A DNA stretch of 64,000 bases from JACDAN01 sp963847235 (GTDB lineage Bacteria; Actinomycetota; Thermoleophilia; Gaiellales; Gaiellaceae): contig CAWJYU010000011.1 in assembly GCA_963847235.1 (NCBI GenBank), positions 62,001 to 126,000 of the forward strand, in the 5' to 3' direction. Below, piece after piece: positions 52,222 through 60,791 of the stretch. The notes beneath the pieces are model-generated. The model worked only from the letters and a program-made list of their open reading frames with translations. It ran no database searches and had not been told where the DNA came from. The number at the start of each line of letters is the position of its first letter. Position 1 is the first letter of the stretch. Both the position numbers and the translations under genes were made by a program.

Positions 52222-53624
52222 GCCGGGAAGACGACCTCCGCCCGCATGCCGCCGTCCGAGCTCAGGTCGAGCGTCCCGCGGAGCTCGTCCCGGACGAGCG
52301 CCTCGACGATGGACAGGCCCGTACCGGAAGGCTCGTCCGCGATCCCCGCGCCGTCGTCCGCGATCGCGAGCACGACGTTCCCGTTCCGCCGCCCGAGCTC
52401 GACGCGAACCGAGTCGCCGCCATGCTCGAGCGCGTTCTGGAGCAGCTCGCTGAAGACCAGCGCGAGTGCCGTCGCCTGGTCACCGGCGAGGGAGACCGGC
52501 TCGAGCGCGGTCTCGACGCGCTTGCCCGACCCGAGGCCCTGGACGAGCATCGCGCGGAGCCGGTCGAGCAGCTCGTCGAGGTCGACGTCGTCGTGGCGGC
52601 TCTCGGTCAGCACCTCGTGGACGGCGGCGATCGCGAGGATTCGGTTCGCCGAGTCGTCGAGCGCTTTGCGGGGATCGACCTGCTCGCCCGACCGGGCCTG
52701 GAGCCGGAGCAGCGACGCCACGGTCTGGAGGTTGTTCTTGACGCGGTGGTGGATCTCCTGAGCGAGGACGCCTCGCATCACTGCCCGTCCGTGCTCGAGC
52801 GCTACAGCGGCGTGGTTCGCGATCGAGGAGAGCAGCGCGCGCTCCTCCCCGGTGAACGGCGTGTCCCGGTCGCAGACGAGTTCTCCGATCTGCCGTCCCT
52901 TCCAGCGGAGCGGGATCCTGATCGCGTGTGCCGCGGCTCGGCCCTCGGGCCAGGCGATGTTCCCGTCCTCCAAGACGAGTGCGGCGCCGCTCGCGCCGAC
53001 CGCGTCGACCGTCGTCTGCACGATCGCCTCGAGCGACTCCTCCAGGTAGAGGGACTCGGACACCGCCTCGGAGATGCGCGCCAGTGCCTCCAGCTCGCCG
53101 ACCCGGCGCTGTGCCTCGCTGTAGAGCTTCGCGTGCTCGATCGTCTGCGCGACCTGGGCGGCGATCGCCAGCAGCAGCTCGATCTCTTCGTTTGTGAACT
53201 CCCGCGGCTCGATCGTGCGGACGTTCAGTGCCCCGGCGAGCTTTTCCCGCGCCAGGATCGGGACGGCGAGGATCGACTCGTACTGGTCCTCCGGGAGGTT
53301 CGGGAAGCCCTTGAAACGAGGGTCGAGGTGCGCCTGGGCCGCAATCGCGATCGGCTTCCGCTCGGCCGCCGCCGTCCCGGTGATTCCCTCGCCCGGCCGC
53401 ATGCGCGGGCGCCGGGTCATGGCCTCGACGGCCGTGCCCTGAGTCGCGCGGAGCACGAGCTCGTCACCCGGCTCGTCGTAGAGGTAGACGAAGCACGCCT
53501 CGGCGTCGAGCGCCTCGGCCACCTTGCGAGCCACCAGCGAGAGGACTTCCTCGAGGTCGAGCGTCGAATTGACGGCCGCGATGCTCTCCGTGAGCAGCTG
53601 CAGGTGCCGCTCGGAGGAGTTCAC
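52218..53624 (-). CDS. GAF-domain sensor histidine kinase, HisKA_2 type (PdtaS-like)
   Basis: The 468-residue soluble kinase has an N-terminal GAF domain (about 10-165), a second GAF-like domain (about 180-300), a HisKA_2 dimerisation helix with EIHHRVKNNLQTVASLLRLQ (phospho-His about 311) and an HATPase_c domain with ELLQNALEHGGD and DDGAGI. This is the domain order of PdtaS, and the partner regulator is the next gene. GTG 53624 starts at a normal GAF N-terminus; the upstream open frame lacks homology. Confidence 0.92.
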   Translation of the reverse strand: MNSSERHLQLLTESIAAVNSTLDLEEVLSLVARKVAEALDAEACFVYLYDEPGDELVLRATQGTAVEAMTRRPRMRPGEGITGTAAAERKPIAIAAQAHLDPRFKGFPNLPEDQYESILAVPILAREKLAGALNVRTIEPREFTNEEIELLLAIAAQVAQTIEHAKLYSEAQRRVGELEALARISEAVSESLYLEESLEAIVQTTVDAVGASGAALVLEDGNIAWPEGRAAAHAIRIPLRWKGRQIGELVCDRDTPFTGEERALLSSIANHAAVALEHGRAVMRGVLAQEIHHRVKNNLQTVASLLRLQARSGEQVDPRKALDDSANRILAIAAVHEVLTESRHDDVDLDELLDRLRAMLVQGLGSGKRVETALEPVSLAGDQATALALVFSELLQNALEHGGDSVRVELGRRNGNVVLAIADDGAGIADEPSGTGLSIVEALVRDELRGTLDLSSDGGMRAEVVFPA

Positions 53625-53763
53625 AAGTCGATTGTAGAAGCGGCCGCCGGACCGGTCGCTTTGTTGAGGATGCCACAAAGGTGTGGGAAGATCGGTGGCA
53701 GCCGCCACGTCTAGAGAAACGACAGTGGCGCCAACAGGCGTCCTGAGGAGAAGGGAGCGGCGT

Positions 53764-54687
53764 ATGGAGCAGATAGCCGCACGAGCAGCACTCGTGCCTG
53801 CTTCCGATCTCGGCGATGGTCTTACCACGACCATTCCACGATCGGACATCCAGGCCGTTCTCGCTGCGGAAGAGGAGCCGATCGAGCTGGTTCTCGACGT
53901 CACTCGCTTTTCCGACGGCGAGGCGGCCGAGACTCGGAACGTCTCGGTGATGTGGGAGCGCACCGACCTCGAGCAAGCGCTGACAGCGGCGCAGGGCGAC
54001 GAGATCGTCCTGACTTTCGACCGCGAAGCTCTTGGACAGGTGGCCGACGACGTCGAGGCACACGGCCTGCGGGAGACAGCGCTCGTTCTGGCTGTCGCCG
54101 CGACCGCAGCCGCCGGTGGTGCGGCAGGTGCAGCGGCTGAGCCGGGAGCTCTCTATGGAGCAACGACCCCGATCGTGCAGTCGACGAGCCCGGACGATCG
54201 CGCCTTCGCGCGCAGCGGGGTTGCTGCGCCCGGGGACGGTGTTGCGGCCGACGACCGGGCATTCGCACGGGTTGCGCCGCCGGCAATGAGCCCGGACGAT
54301 CGGGCGCTTCCACGCACGACGCCGGTCGCGGCACCGGAGCCGGGGGTTTCCCCGGACGACCGGGCGCTTCCGCGCGTGACCCCGGTCGCGGTACCGGAGC
54401 CGGGCGTGAGCCCGGACGATCGAGCTCTTCCGCGCGTAGCTCCGCCGGCATTGAGCCCGGACGATCGGGCACTTCCGCGGGTGGCGCCGCCGCAGATGAG
54501 CCCGGACGATCGCGCGTTGCCGCGAACGTCACCGGTGGCGACGCCGGATGGCGGAACGGTGTCGGACCCGGGGATCTCGTTTGCGCCGAGTCCTGAAACC
54601 GTTGCCGTTGCGGGTGCAATCGCGCTGTTGATCACCGGCGCGTTCTTCCTGATCGGCACCGACCGCCGGCGGATTCGGCCGGCCTAG
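53764..54687 (+). CDS. DDRALPR-repeat membrane protein
   Basis: ATG 53764 follows a GGGAG site and gives 307 residues. The N-terminal 90 are soluble-looking (SDLGDGLTTTIPRSDIQAVL), followed by an Ala-rich hydrophobic stretch (ALVLAVAATAAAGGAAGAAA). Then come seven copies of (S/A)xDDRA(F/L)(A/P)R spaced 15-20 residues, with Pro/Val/Ala linkers, and a final TM helix (VAVAGAIALLITGAFFLIG). It is probably exposed on the surface. I know no function. The gene is divergent from the PdtaS-like kinase. Confidence 0.75.
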   Translation: MEQIAARAALVPASDLGDGLTTTIPRSDIQAVLAAEEEPIELVLDVTRFSDGEAAETRNVSVMWERTDLEQALTAAQGDEIVLTFDREALGQVADDVEAHGLRETALVLAVAATAAAGGAAGAAAEPGALYGATTPIVQSTSPDDRAFARSGVAAPGDGVAADDRAFARVAPPAMSPDDRALPRTTPVAAPEPGVSPDDRALPRVTPVAVPEPGVSPDDRALPRVAPPALSPDDRALPRVAPPQMSPDDRALPRTSPVATPDGGTVSDPGISFAPSPETVAVAGAIALLITGAFFLIGTDRRRIRPA

Positions 54688-54773
54688 ACCCGTAGACGGG
54701 GGCGCCGCCTCGCCCAGGTGGCGTCCCCGGCTGCGATGCCGCGCCCCGCACCGCTTACAAAGTCCTTACCCGC

Positions 54774-54793
54774 GTCAACGGAAATCGTTGACA
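54774..54793 (+). promoter_or_regulatory. Palindrome over a -35 box ahead of the PRC-like gene
   Basis: GTCAACG-gaaat-CGTTGAC (54774-54792) has perfect seven-base arms and includes most of TTGACA (54788-54793), 23 bp before the ATG at 54816. A -10 is not convincing. A repressor site is likely; the binder is unknown. Confidence 0.5.
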
Positions 54794-54815
54794 GCAGAGG
54801 CGTACGTTTCATTGC

Positions 54816-55079
54816 ATGAGCGAGGCGCTGCCCGTCCTCCCCGACCTCCGCCAGACGATCGGCTACCTGGTCGCGGATGCGAGGGGCAGGATCGTCGGCC
54901 GAGTCGAGTGCGCGATGTACGGCACCGCCCGCGACATTCCCGACGCGCTCTCCGTCCGCTTCGGCTTCCTCTCGCGGCGCCGGCGACTCGTCCCGGCTGC
55001 GACGATCGACGAGATCGACCGCTCGAGCGGCGTCGTCGGCCTGAACGTCGAGCGTGAGTCGATTCGCGCGTTTCTCTAG
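54816..55079 (+). CDS. PRC-barrel-like small protein
   Basis: The 87-residue protein has a beta-rich core: GYLVADARGRIVGRVECAMY, the DALSVRFGFLSRRRRLVPAA segment and NVERESIRAF. This matches the PRC-barrel pattern found in RimM C-termini and in small actinobacterial stress proteins. It is a single soluble domain with no signal peptide. Role unknown. Confidence 0.65.
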   Translation: MSEALPVLPDLRQTIGYLVADARGRIVGRVECAMYGTARDIPDALSVRFGFLSRRRRLVPAATIDEIDRSSGVVGLNVERESIRAFL

Positions 55080-55120
55080 AAACGCACGGGAAAAACGGCC
55101 ACAATGCCTAGTTGTCCTAC

Positions 55121-55183
55121 CCCGCCTGCGGCGGGTGGGACGAACTGACGGCCGATCGCGAGCTGCATTTGCAGCTCGCGGTC
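55121..55183. terminator. Two hairpins between convergent PRC-like and glnA genes
   Basis: CCCGCC-TGC-GGCGGG (55121-55135) is followed by a second, much longer stem whose arms 55154-55167 and 55170-55183 pair over 14 positions with one G-U. Both can fold from either strand and probably end both transcripts. Neither has a T-run. The remaining 55080-55192 sequence holds no gene. Confidence 0.65.
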
Positions 55184-55192
55184 GTTCTGGCC

Positions 55193-56557
55193 TCAAAGCA
55201 CAGGGAGATACCGCTCGAGCTCCCACGACGTGAGCTGCACGCGGTACTCGTCCCACTCCTTCCGCTTGAGCTCGATGTAGCGCTCGAAGATGTGGCGCCC
55301 CAGTGCCTTCTTGGCCAGCTCGGAGTGGGCGAGCTCGTCGATGGCCTCGCCAAGTGTCTCCGGCAGGGCGACGATCCCCCTCTCCTCCCGCTGCTCGGGC
55401 GTGAGGTGGTAGAGGTTCGTCTCCATCGGCTCGGGCAGCTCGTAGCCGTGCTCGATCCCCTCGAGGCCGGCGTGGAGCAGCGCGGCGAACGTGAGGTAGG
55501 GGTTGCAGGCGGGGTCCGGGCACCGGATCTCGGCGCGCGTGGCCTGCTCCGAGCCCGGCTTGTAGAGCGGGATCCGGATCAGGGCGGAGCGGTTGCGCTG
55601 CGACCACGCGACGTAGACGGGTGCCTCGTAGCCGGGCACGAGCCGCTTGTAGGAGTTGACCCACTGGGCGAACACGCCCGAGATCTCGCGCGCGTGCCGT
55701 AGCTGTCCGGCGATGAACGCCTTGCCCGTGTCGGACAGGTGCCACTTGTCCTCCGCGTCGAAGAACTGGTTCCGGCCGTCCGTGAACAGCGACATGTGCG
55801 TGTGCATCCCGGAGCCGTTCTCGCCGAAGATCGGCTTCGGCATGAAGGTCGCGTGGTAGCCGGCCTTCTTGGCGATCTCCTTGACGATCAGCCGGTACGT
55901 GATCGTGTGGTCGGCCATCTCCAGCGCCGGCGCGAAGCGCATGTCGATCTCGTGCTGCGACGGGCCGACCTCGTGGTGGACGTACTCGATCGGGATCCCC
56001 ATCGACTCGAGCGCGCGCACCGTCTCCTGGCGCAGCTCACTCGCGGCGTCCATCGTCGTCATCGCGAAGTAGCCGCCCTCGTCGAGTGTCTCGGTGCCCT
56101 TCGAGTCCTTGAAGAGGAAGTACTCGAGCTCGGGGCCGACGTTGAAGGTGTCGAAGCCCATCTCCTTCATCCGCTCGAGCGCGCGGCGAAGGACGTAGCG
56201 CGGGTCGCCGTCGTAGGGCTCGCCATCAGGGGTGACGACGTCGCAGATCATGCGCGCGACCTTCGTCTCGCCCTCGCGCCAGGGCATCAGCTGGAAGGTG
56301 CGCGGGTCGGGGATCGCGACCATGTCGGACTCCTCGATCGCGTTGAAGCCCGTGATCGACGAGCCGTCGAAGCCCATCCCGTCGTCGAGCGCCGCCTCCA
56401 TCTCCGCCGGAGTGACGGCAAAGCTCTTCAGGTGCCCTTCGAGGTCCGTGAACCAGAGCAGGAGGAACTCCACGCCCTCGTCCTTGATCCGCTTCAGGAC
56501 CTCCTGGCGGTCCTCCGTGCTCGACGTCGCTCTCGGCTTGCTCTCGACCTGCGCCAT
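55193..56557 (-). CDS. glnA: Glutamine synthetase type I (GSI-alpha-like)
   Basis: The 454-residue enzyme makes glutamine from glutamate and ammonia. It has FDGSSITGF (about 63), metal/ATP site residues in ELEYFLF and HHEVGPSQHEID, NGSGMHTHMSL, and RIPLYKPGSEQATRAEIRCP. Near residue 390 NLYHLTPEQREERGI corresponds to the adenylylation loop, but the shorter GSI-alpha form (Bacillus/Thermotoga-like end) is usually not adenylylated. AAGGAGG lies seven bases before ATG 56557. A terminator-like hairpin sits just upstream. Confidence 0.95.
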   Translation of the reverse strand: MAQVESKPRATSSTEDRQEVLKRIKDEGVEFLLLWFTDLEGHLKSFAVTPAEMEAALDDGMGFDGSSITGFNAIEESDMVAIPDPRTFQLMPWREGETKVARMICDVVTPDGEPYDGDPRYVLRRALERMKEMGFDTFNVGPELEYFLFKDSKGTETLDEGGYFAMTTMDAASELRQETVRALESMGIPIEYVHHEVGPSQHEIDMRFAPALEMADHTITYRLIVKEIAKKAGYHATFMPKPIFGENGSGMHTHMSLFTDGRNQFFDAEDKWHLSDTGKAFIAGQLRHAREISGVFAQWVNSYKRLVPGYEAPVYVAWSQRNRSALIRIPLYKPGSEQATRAEIRCPDPACNPYLTFAALLHAGLEGIEHGYELPEPMETNLYHLTPEQREERGIVALPETLGEAIDELAHSELAKKALGRHIFERYIELKRKEWDEYRVQLTSWELERYLPVL

Positions 56558-56576
56558 TTTTCGCCTCCTTGAATGC

Positions 56577-56630
56577 GAAAAGCCCCGGGCGACCGCCCGA
56601 GGCTCCGTTGCCTCCGTGCCCGCCGGAGCC
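56577..56630 (-). promoter_or_regulatory. Terminator/antiterminator-like leader ahead of glnA
   Basis: On the minus strand a stem of ten positions with one mismatch (56603-56582) is followed by TTTT (56581-56578), an intrinsic terminator 20 bp before the glnA ATG. Earlier in the transcript GGCTCCG (56630-56624) can pair with CGGAGCC (56607-56601), whose last three bases belong to the terminator 5' arm, so the two folds exclude each other. It may simply end the MFS transcript, or act as an attenuator of glnA. Confidence 0.5.
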
Positions 56631-57955
56631 TACTGGCCGGGCCGGGCACCCGCAAGTGCCCTGTCGGGGTCCTCGGCCGGAGGGAATGCGGCCTCGGTCG
56701 GCGCGCTGAGGATCACCCGGCTCGTGTGGCCCGGCGTCTCGGTGTCGCGCATGCCGGGCAGGAAGTAGAAGAGCACGGTCAGCGCGCTGGCGGCGACGCC
56801 GGAGATGAGGAGCACGGGCTTCACGCCGATCCAGCCCGCGAGCGGGCCGGTGACTGCGAACGAGAGCGGAGCGAGGCCGAACGAGAGTAGCCAGTCGACG
56901 CTCTTCACTCGGCCGAGGAGCTCCGCAGGCACCACGCGCTGCATCAGCGTCACCCAGACGATGAGTCCTCCCGCCCAGCAGCCTTCGCCCGCAAACGAGA
57001 TCGCCATCGCCTGCCACGGCACGTCGGCGAACGCGTAGGCGGCGATCTGCAGGCACGCGATCATCCACAGGCCGTACATGAACGTGATGTGGCGGCGGGG
57101 CAGCCCGATCTGGCCGATCACGAGCGAGACGAGGATCGCGCTCAGCCCGCCGGCCGCGAACACCAGTCCCAGGTCGCCCGCGTCCCCGCCCAGCTCGTTG
57201 CGGACGAGGAACGGGAGCAGCACGGTGAACGGGCCGTAGACGAGGAAGATCGCCGCGAGCGCCCAGCCGAGCGTGCCCCAGAGCCAGACCTTCTGCCTGA
57301 CGTAGCGGAGCCCCTCCGCGATGTCGCGGCGCATGGAGGTGGCGCCCTCCGAGGTCTTGGCGGCCGGGCGTGGGTGCAGCAGGAGCAAGGTGACGATCGC
57401 GAAGCCGAACGTCGCCGCGTCGATGAGGAAGGCCGAGCCGGCGCCGAGGTAGTGCACCACCAAGCCACCCACGGCCGGGCCGACGAAGGCGAACGCGGCC
57501 TGGCGGACGAGCTGGGACAGGGAGTTCGCCTGCACGAGCAGGTGTCGCGGGACGAGGTCGGGGATGATCGCGCCCGCCGCCGGTCCCTGGATCGCCTGGC
57601 CGGCGCCGAAGAACGCCGAGAGGACGAAGATGTGCCACAGCTCGACGGCGTCCGTGATCGCGAGCACTCCGAGGACGGCGACTGCGATCCCACGGAGCGC
57701 GCTCGAGAAGATCAGCACCTTGCGCCGCTCGAACCGGTCGGCGACGACCCCGCCGACGAGCACGAAGGCGACGATCGGGATCGTCTCCGCCACACCGACG
57801 AGGGCGAGCGCCGTAGGCGAGTTCCAGAGATCGAAGACCTGCCAGGCGATCGCCACGAGGAAGAACCCGTCCCCGATCAACGACACGGTCCAGCCGAGCC
57901 AGAAGAGCGCGAAGTCCCGCTCGCGAAGCGGCCTCAGGATCTGGATCCGGTTCAC
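56630..57955 (-). CDS. MFS exporter (MFS_3/EntS-like)
   Basis: The 441-residue, 12-TM protein has N-terminal LRERDFALFWLGWTVSLIGD and motif A in ADRFERRKVLIFSS. This is the general form of small-molecule or siderophore exporters. GTG 57955 overlaps the upstream MFS stop (GTGA). Last gene of the long minus-strand cluster; the Pro/Ala-rich tail after residue 405 is cytoplasmic. Confidence 0.87.
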   Translation of the reverse strand: MNRIQILRPLRERDFALFWLGWTVSLIGDGFFLVAIAWQVFDLWNSPTALALVGVAETIPIVAFVLVGGVVADRFERRKVLIFSSALRGIAVAVLGVLAITDAVELWHIFVLSAFFGAGQAIQGPAAGAIIPDLVPRHLLVQANSLSQLVRQAAFAFVGPAVGGLVVHYLGAGSAFLIDAATFGFAIVTLLLLHPRPAAKTSEGATSMRRDIAEGLRYVRQKVWLWGTLGWALAAIFLVYGPFTVLLPFLVRNELGGDAGDLGLVFAAGGLSAILVSLVIGQIGLPRRHITFMYGLWMIACLQIAAYAFADVPWQAMAISFAGEGCWAGGLIVWVTLMQRVVPAELLGRVKSVDWLLSFGLAPLSFAVTGPLAGWIGVKPVLLISGVAASALTVLFYFLPGMRDTETPGHTSRVILSAPTEAAFPPAEDPDRALAGARPGQ

Positions 57956-59208
57956 GCGGGCGCCTCGGCCTCTTCGAGCTCCGGCTCTTTCCCACCGTGG
58001 CGAAGCGCGCGTGCATAGAGCGCGATCGCCGGAGTCAGCAGGAGTCCACTCGCGACGAGGGCGGCGCGCAGCGATGCGAGCGTGCCCACCACACCGATCA
58101 CCGGCCCGCCCGTGACCTCGCCCACTGCGCCGGCCTGGCTCGCCATCGAGTTCACCGTCGCCCGGACGCTCGAATCCTCGACGTTCTTGTTCAGCCACGT
58201 CAGGTATAGCGGGTCGGCCAGCCTCCGAGCGAGGCGGGCGACGAGGTACGCGGCCGCCGCGAGTGCGAAGCTCGTGGCGAACCCGAAGACGGCGACCGAG
58301 ACTGCCAGTGTCGCCGTGAGCCAGAGCAGAGCGCGCGCGAGCTTCGCGTTGCCGGCATGCTCGAAGCGGGGGACGAGGAATGAGGTGATCACGATCCCGG
58401 CGACGAGGCCGGCGATGTTGAAGACGCCGAACCAGACGACTGGGTCGAGGCCCCAGAGCTCGGGGAGGCCCACGCCCGTGAGGAGGTGCGCCTCCCAGAG
58501 CCGGTCGAGACCCTCCGACGCTGCGCCGGCGAAGAACGTGATCCCGACGATGATCAGCAGCACGCGATGTCCGCGGACGAGGCGCCCGCCGGTGAGTGCG
58601 GTCGTCCTGAGGGCGCGCATCGGCGAGGTCCGGTCTTCGACCGGACGCCTCGCGAAGCCGTGCTCCGGCATCAGGAAGATGCAGGCGACGCCGGTTGCGA
58701 GCGAGATCACGCCGCCGTAGACCAGCGCCGCGCCGAGGTCGACGGTCGCCACCGCCACGCCGGACGCCGCTCCCACGATCGCCCCGAGATACGACCACTG
58801 CGTCCCGCGGAGGAAGACCCGGCCAATGCCCTCGACGCCGTGCTCGTCCGTGATCCACGCCTCCCAGGCGCCGCTCAGGAAGGTCCCGCCGATGCCGCGA
58901 AGGATCGCTGCGGCGACGATGATCCAGTAGACCGCGACCAGGCCGACGATGATGATCGAGACCCCGGCGATCAGCAGCCCGATGATGATCGAGAGGCGGC
59001 GGCTGTACGTGTCGGCCACGACGCCGGTCGGTACCTCGAACAGGAAGATCGCGATCTCGCTGACCGTCCCGAGCAGGACGAGCTGGAACGGGTTGACGCC
59101 GACGTCCTGGACGAGATAGACGGCCCAGACGGTGAAGGCCGCATGGAGGCCGACCGAGTCGAAGAACTCGATCCCGTAGAAGACCTTGAGCGCGTCGGGC
59201 CGCTTCAC
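57952..59208 (-). CDS. MFS exporter, paralogue of the gene at 61648
   Basis: This 418-residue, 12-TM protein starts at GTG 59208, overlapping the methyltransferase stop. Shared with the 61648 protein are EVPTGVVADTYSRRLSIIIG (motif A region), AWITDEHGVEGI, FARRPVEDR and VRATVNSM, and a final RALRHGGKEPELEE tail. The conserved acidic tail suggests a real common function rather than general fold similarity. Substrate unknown. Confidence 0.87.
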   Translation of the reverse strand: MKRPDALKVFYGIEFFDSVGLHAAFTVWAVYLVQDVGVNPFQLVLLGTVSEIAIFLFEVPTGVVADTYSRRLSIIIGLLIAGVSIIIVGLVAVYWIIVAAAILRGIGGTFLSGAWEAWITDEHGVEGIGRVFLRGTQWSYLGAIVGAASGVAVATVDLGAALVYGGVISLATGVACIFLMPEHGFARRPVEDRTSPMRALRTTALTGGRLVRGHRVLLIIVGITFFAGAASEGLDRLWEAHLLTGVGLPELWGLDPVVWFGVFNIAGLVAGIVITSFLVPRFEHAGNAKLARALLWLTATLAVSVAVFGFATSFALAAAAYLVARLARRLADPLYLTWLNKNVEDSSVRATVNSMASQAGAVGEVTGGPVIGVVGTLASLRAALVASGLLLTPAIALYARALRHGGKEPELEEAEAPA

Positions 59209-59882
59209 GACGCCTTCCTCGCGAGCACCCAGAGGAACGCCACCTCGCCCTGCGGCTCCTGCATCCAGACGAGCTCGTCGAGGATCAGCTCGAATCCGGC
59301 GTCGCGAACGAGCCGACGGTTCGTCTGAGCGTCGAAGCCGGAGAAGAACATCTCGACGCCGAGCCATTCGTAGGTCCGGTCTTCGCCTCCCAAGTGGCTC
59401 AGCGAGGCGAGGAACAGGCCGCCCGGCTTCAACCAGCCGGCGATACGCGCGAACAGACCACGATGGTGATCCCTGGGGACGTGCATGATCGAGTAGAAGG
59501 CGGTGACCGCGTCGAACGTCTCGCTGGCGAAGTCGAGGGCGCCGAAGTCGCCGTGGACGAGCGTCGAGCCTGGAAGGTTCGCGCGCGCGAGCCGGAGCTG
59601 TTCCTCAGAGAGATCCACAGCAACGAGCTCGGCCCTTCCGGTAAGGCGGGCGATCTTCGCGCCGTTCCCGCAGCCCAGGTCCAGCACTCGACTCCTTGCG
59701 GGCAGCCGGGCCACAAGCTCCTCGAGAAAACGCCCCCAGGGGTCGCCCTCGATTTCCTCGGCCCACTCGCCGAAGCGGGGGCCGAGCGTGTCGTACGCGG
59801 CCTGAACGGTCCGCTTGCGCTCGTCGAGCAGCGTCACACGGGTCTCCAGACGGTCGGGGTCGTTCTCAGCGCGGCGGATCAC
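59205..59882 (-). CDS. Class I SAM-dependent methyltransferase
   Basis: In 225 residues it has motif I VLDLGCGNGAKIARL (about 66-80), AVDLSEEQL (acidic end of beta-2), and motif II/III FDAVTAFYSIMHVP with LKPGGLFLASL. It belongs to the Methyltransf_25/11 type. GTG 59882 starts 36 bp after the GNAT gene. Placed between GNAT proteins and exporters, it may modify the same exported or toxic compound. Confidence 0.85.
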   Translation of the reverse strand: MIRRAENDPDRLETRVTLLDERKRTVQAAYDTLGPRFGEWAEEIEGDPWGRFLEELVARLPARSRVLDLGCGNGAKIARLTGRAELVAVDLSEEQLRLARANLPGSTLVHGDFGALDFASETFDAVTAFYSIMHVPRDHHRGLFARIAGWLKPGGLFLASLSHLGGEDRTYEWLGVEMFFSGFDAQTNRRLVRDAGFELILDELVWMQEPQGEVAFLWVLARKAS

Positions 59883-59918
59883 GGCAGCTCCCTCAGGGCC
59901 TCGACGCGCCGGGCCGCT

Positions 59919-60791
59919 TCACGGGCGGCGGTGCATCGTGATCCAGGCCGGCTGCTGCTCGTACCCGAGCGCCTGGTTGATCGCCTGCATCCCCTCGTTG
60001 CGGTCCTGCGTGAAGGTGATCAGCTCGGTGTAACCGTTCGCCGCCGCCCAGGCGATCTGGTGGCGCTTGAGCGTCGTCGCGATTCCCCGCCGGCGGTGAG
60101 TGCGTCGGGTCGCGGTCAGGCCATGCTCGAGCAGCCCGGGTACGTCTCGCTCGATCAGCCCGGCGAAGCCGACCATCTCGCCGTTCTCCGTCGCGGCAAA
60201 GGAGATCGGTCCGGGCATGTCCTCCTCGAGCCAGACCTCGAAGGGCGCAACCTCGAGCGCCACGGAGACCGGGAGATCCTCCCACGCCTCCTTGGTCAGG
60301 TCGTAAGCGGCCTCGTGCAGGTCGGGCGTGACCTCGACGATCTCGATGCCCTCGGGCGGCGGCGGGGCCTGCTCGTCGCCGCGGAGCTGGAGGATCAGCT
60401 CGACCTCACGGGAGCGCTCTTCGAATCCTCGCCGCTCGGCCCAGGCGACCGAATCAGGATCGGCCTCCGAGACGTGCGTCGAGATCCACTCGGGCTCGAG
60501 CGAACGAGCGTGCGTCATCGCCTGCTCGTAGAGCGCCGCACCGATTCCGCGCCGACGCCACTCAGGGAGGACGCGGATGCCGACGAACCGGCGGTTCGGC
60601 GAGTCGGTCGGCGCCACGAGTGCGACGCCGACCGGGCGTCCCTCCTGCTCGGCCAGGAGGTAGAGGCGATCGGGCTGGCGCTCCTTGCGACGCAGGAGCT
60701 GCTCGGGCGTCAGCGGCTCGCGCGGCGTGATCACCGCCCAGACCTCGCAGAATCGCGCGAGCTCGTCGTGCGTCCGCGCCTCACGGATCAC
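59919..60791 (-). CDS. Tandem-GNAT acetyltransferase
   Basis: The 290-residue protein has two GNAT folds. The first has acetyl-CoA loop LPEWRRRGIGAALYE (about 76-90). The second has TRRTHRRRGIATTLKRHQIA (about 228-247). Double-GNAT proteins include mycothiol synthase and antibiotic acetyltransferases. GTG 60791 overlaps the stop of the homologous upstream gene. Mycothiol synthase is possible but both halves here keep a CoA loop, unlike that enzyme. Confidence 0.85.
   Translation of the reverse strand: MIREARTHDELARFCEVWAVITPREPLTPEQLLRRKERQPDRLYLLAEQEGRPVGVALVAPTDSPNRRFVGIRVLPEWRRRGIGAALYEQAMTHARSLEPEWISTHVSEADPDSVAWAERRGFEERSREVELILQLRGDEQAPPPPEGIEIVEVTPDLHEAAYDLTKEAWEDLPVSVALEVAPFEVWLEEDMPGPISFAATENGEMVGFAGLIERDVPGLLEHGLTATRRTHRRRGIATTLKRHQIAWAAANGYTELITFTQDRNEGMQAINQALGYEQQPAWITMHRRP

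Noticed and set aside
53641..53763. Riboswitch upstream of the DDRALPR-repeat gene
   Set aside because: Small hairpins exist (CCACA-aagg-TGTGG at 53673-53686 and a GTGGC/GCCAC stem) but no known aptamer core can be matched.
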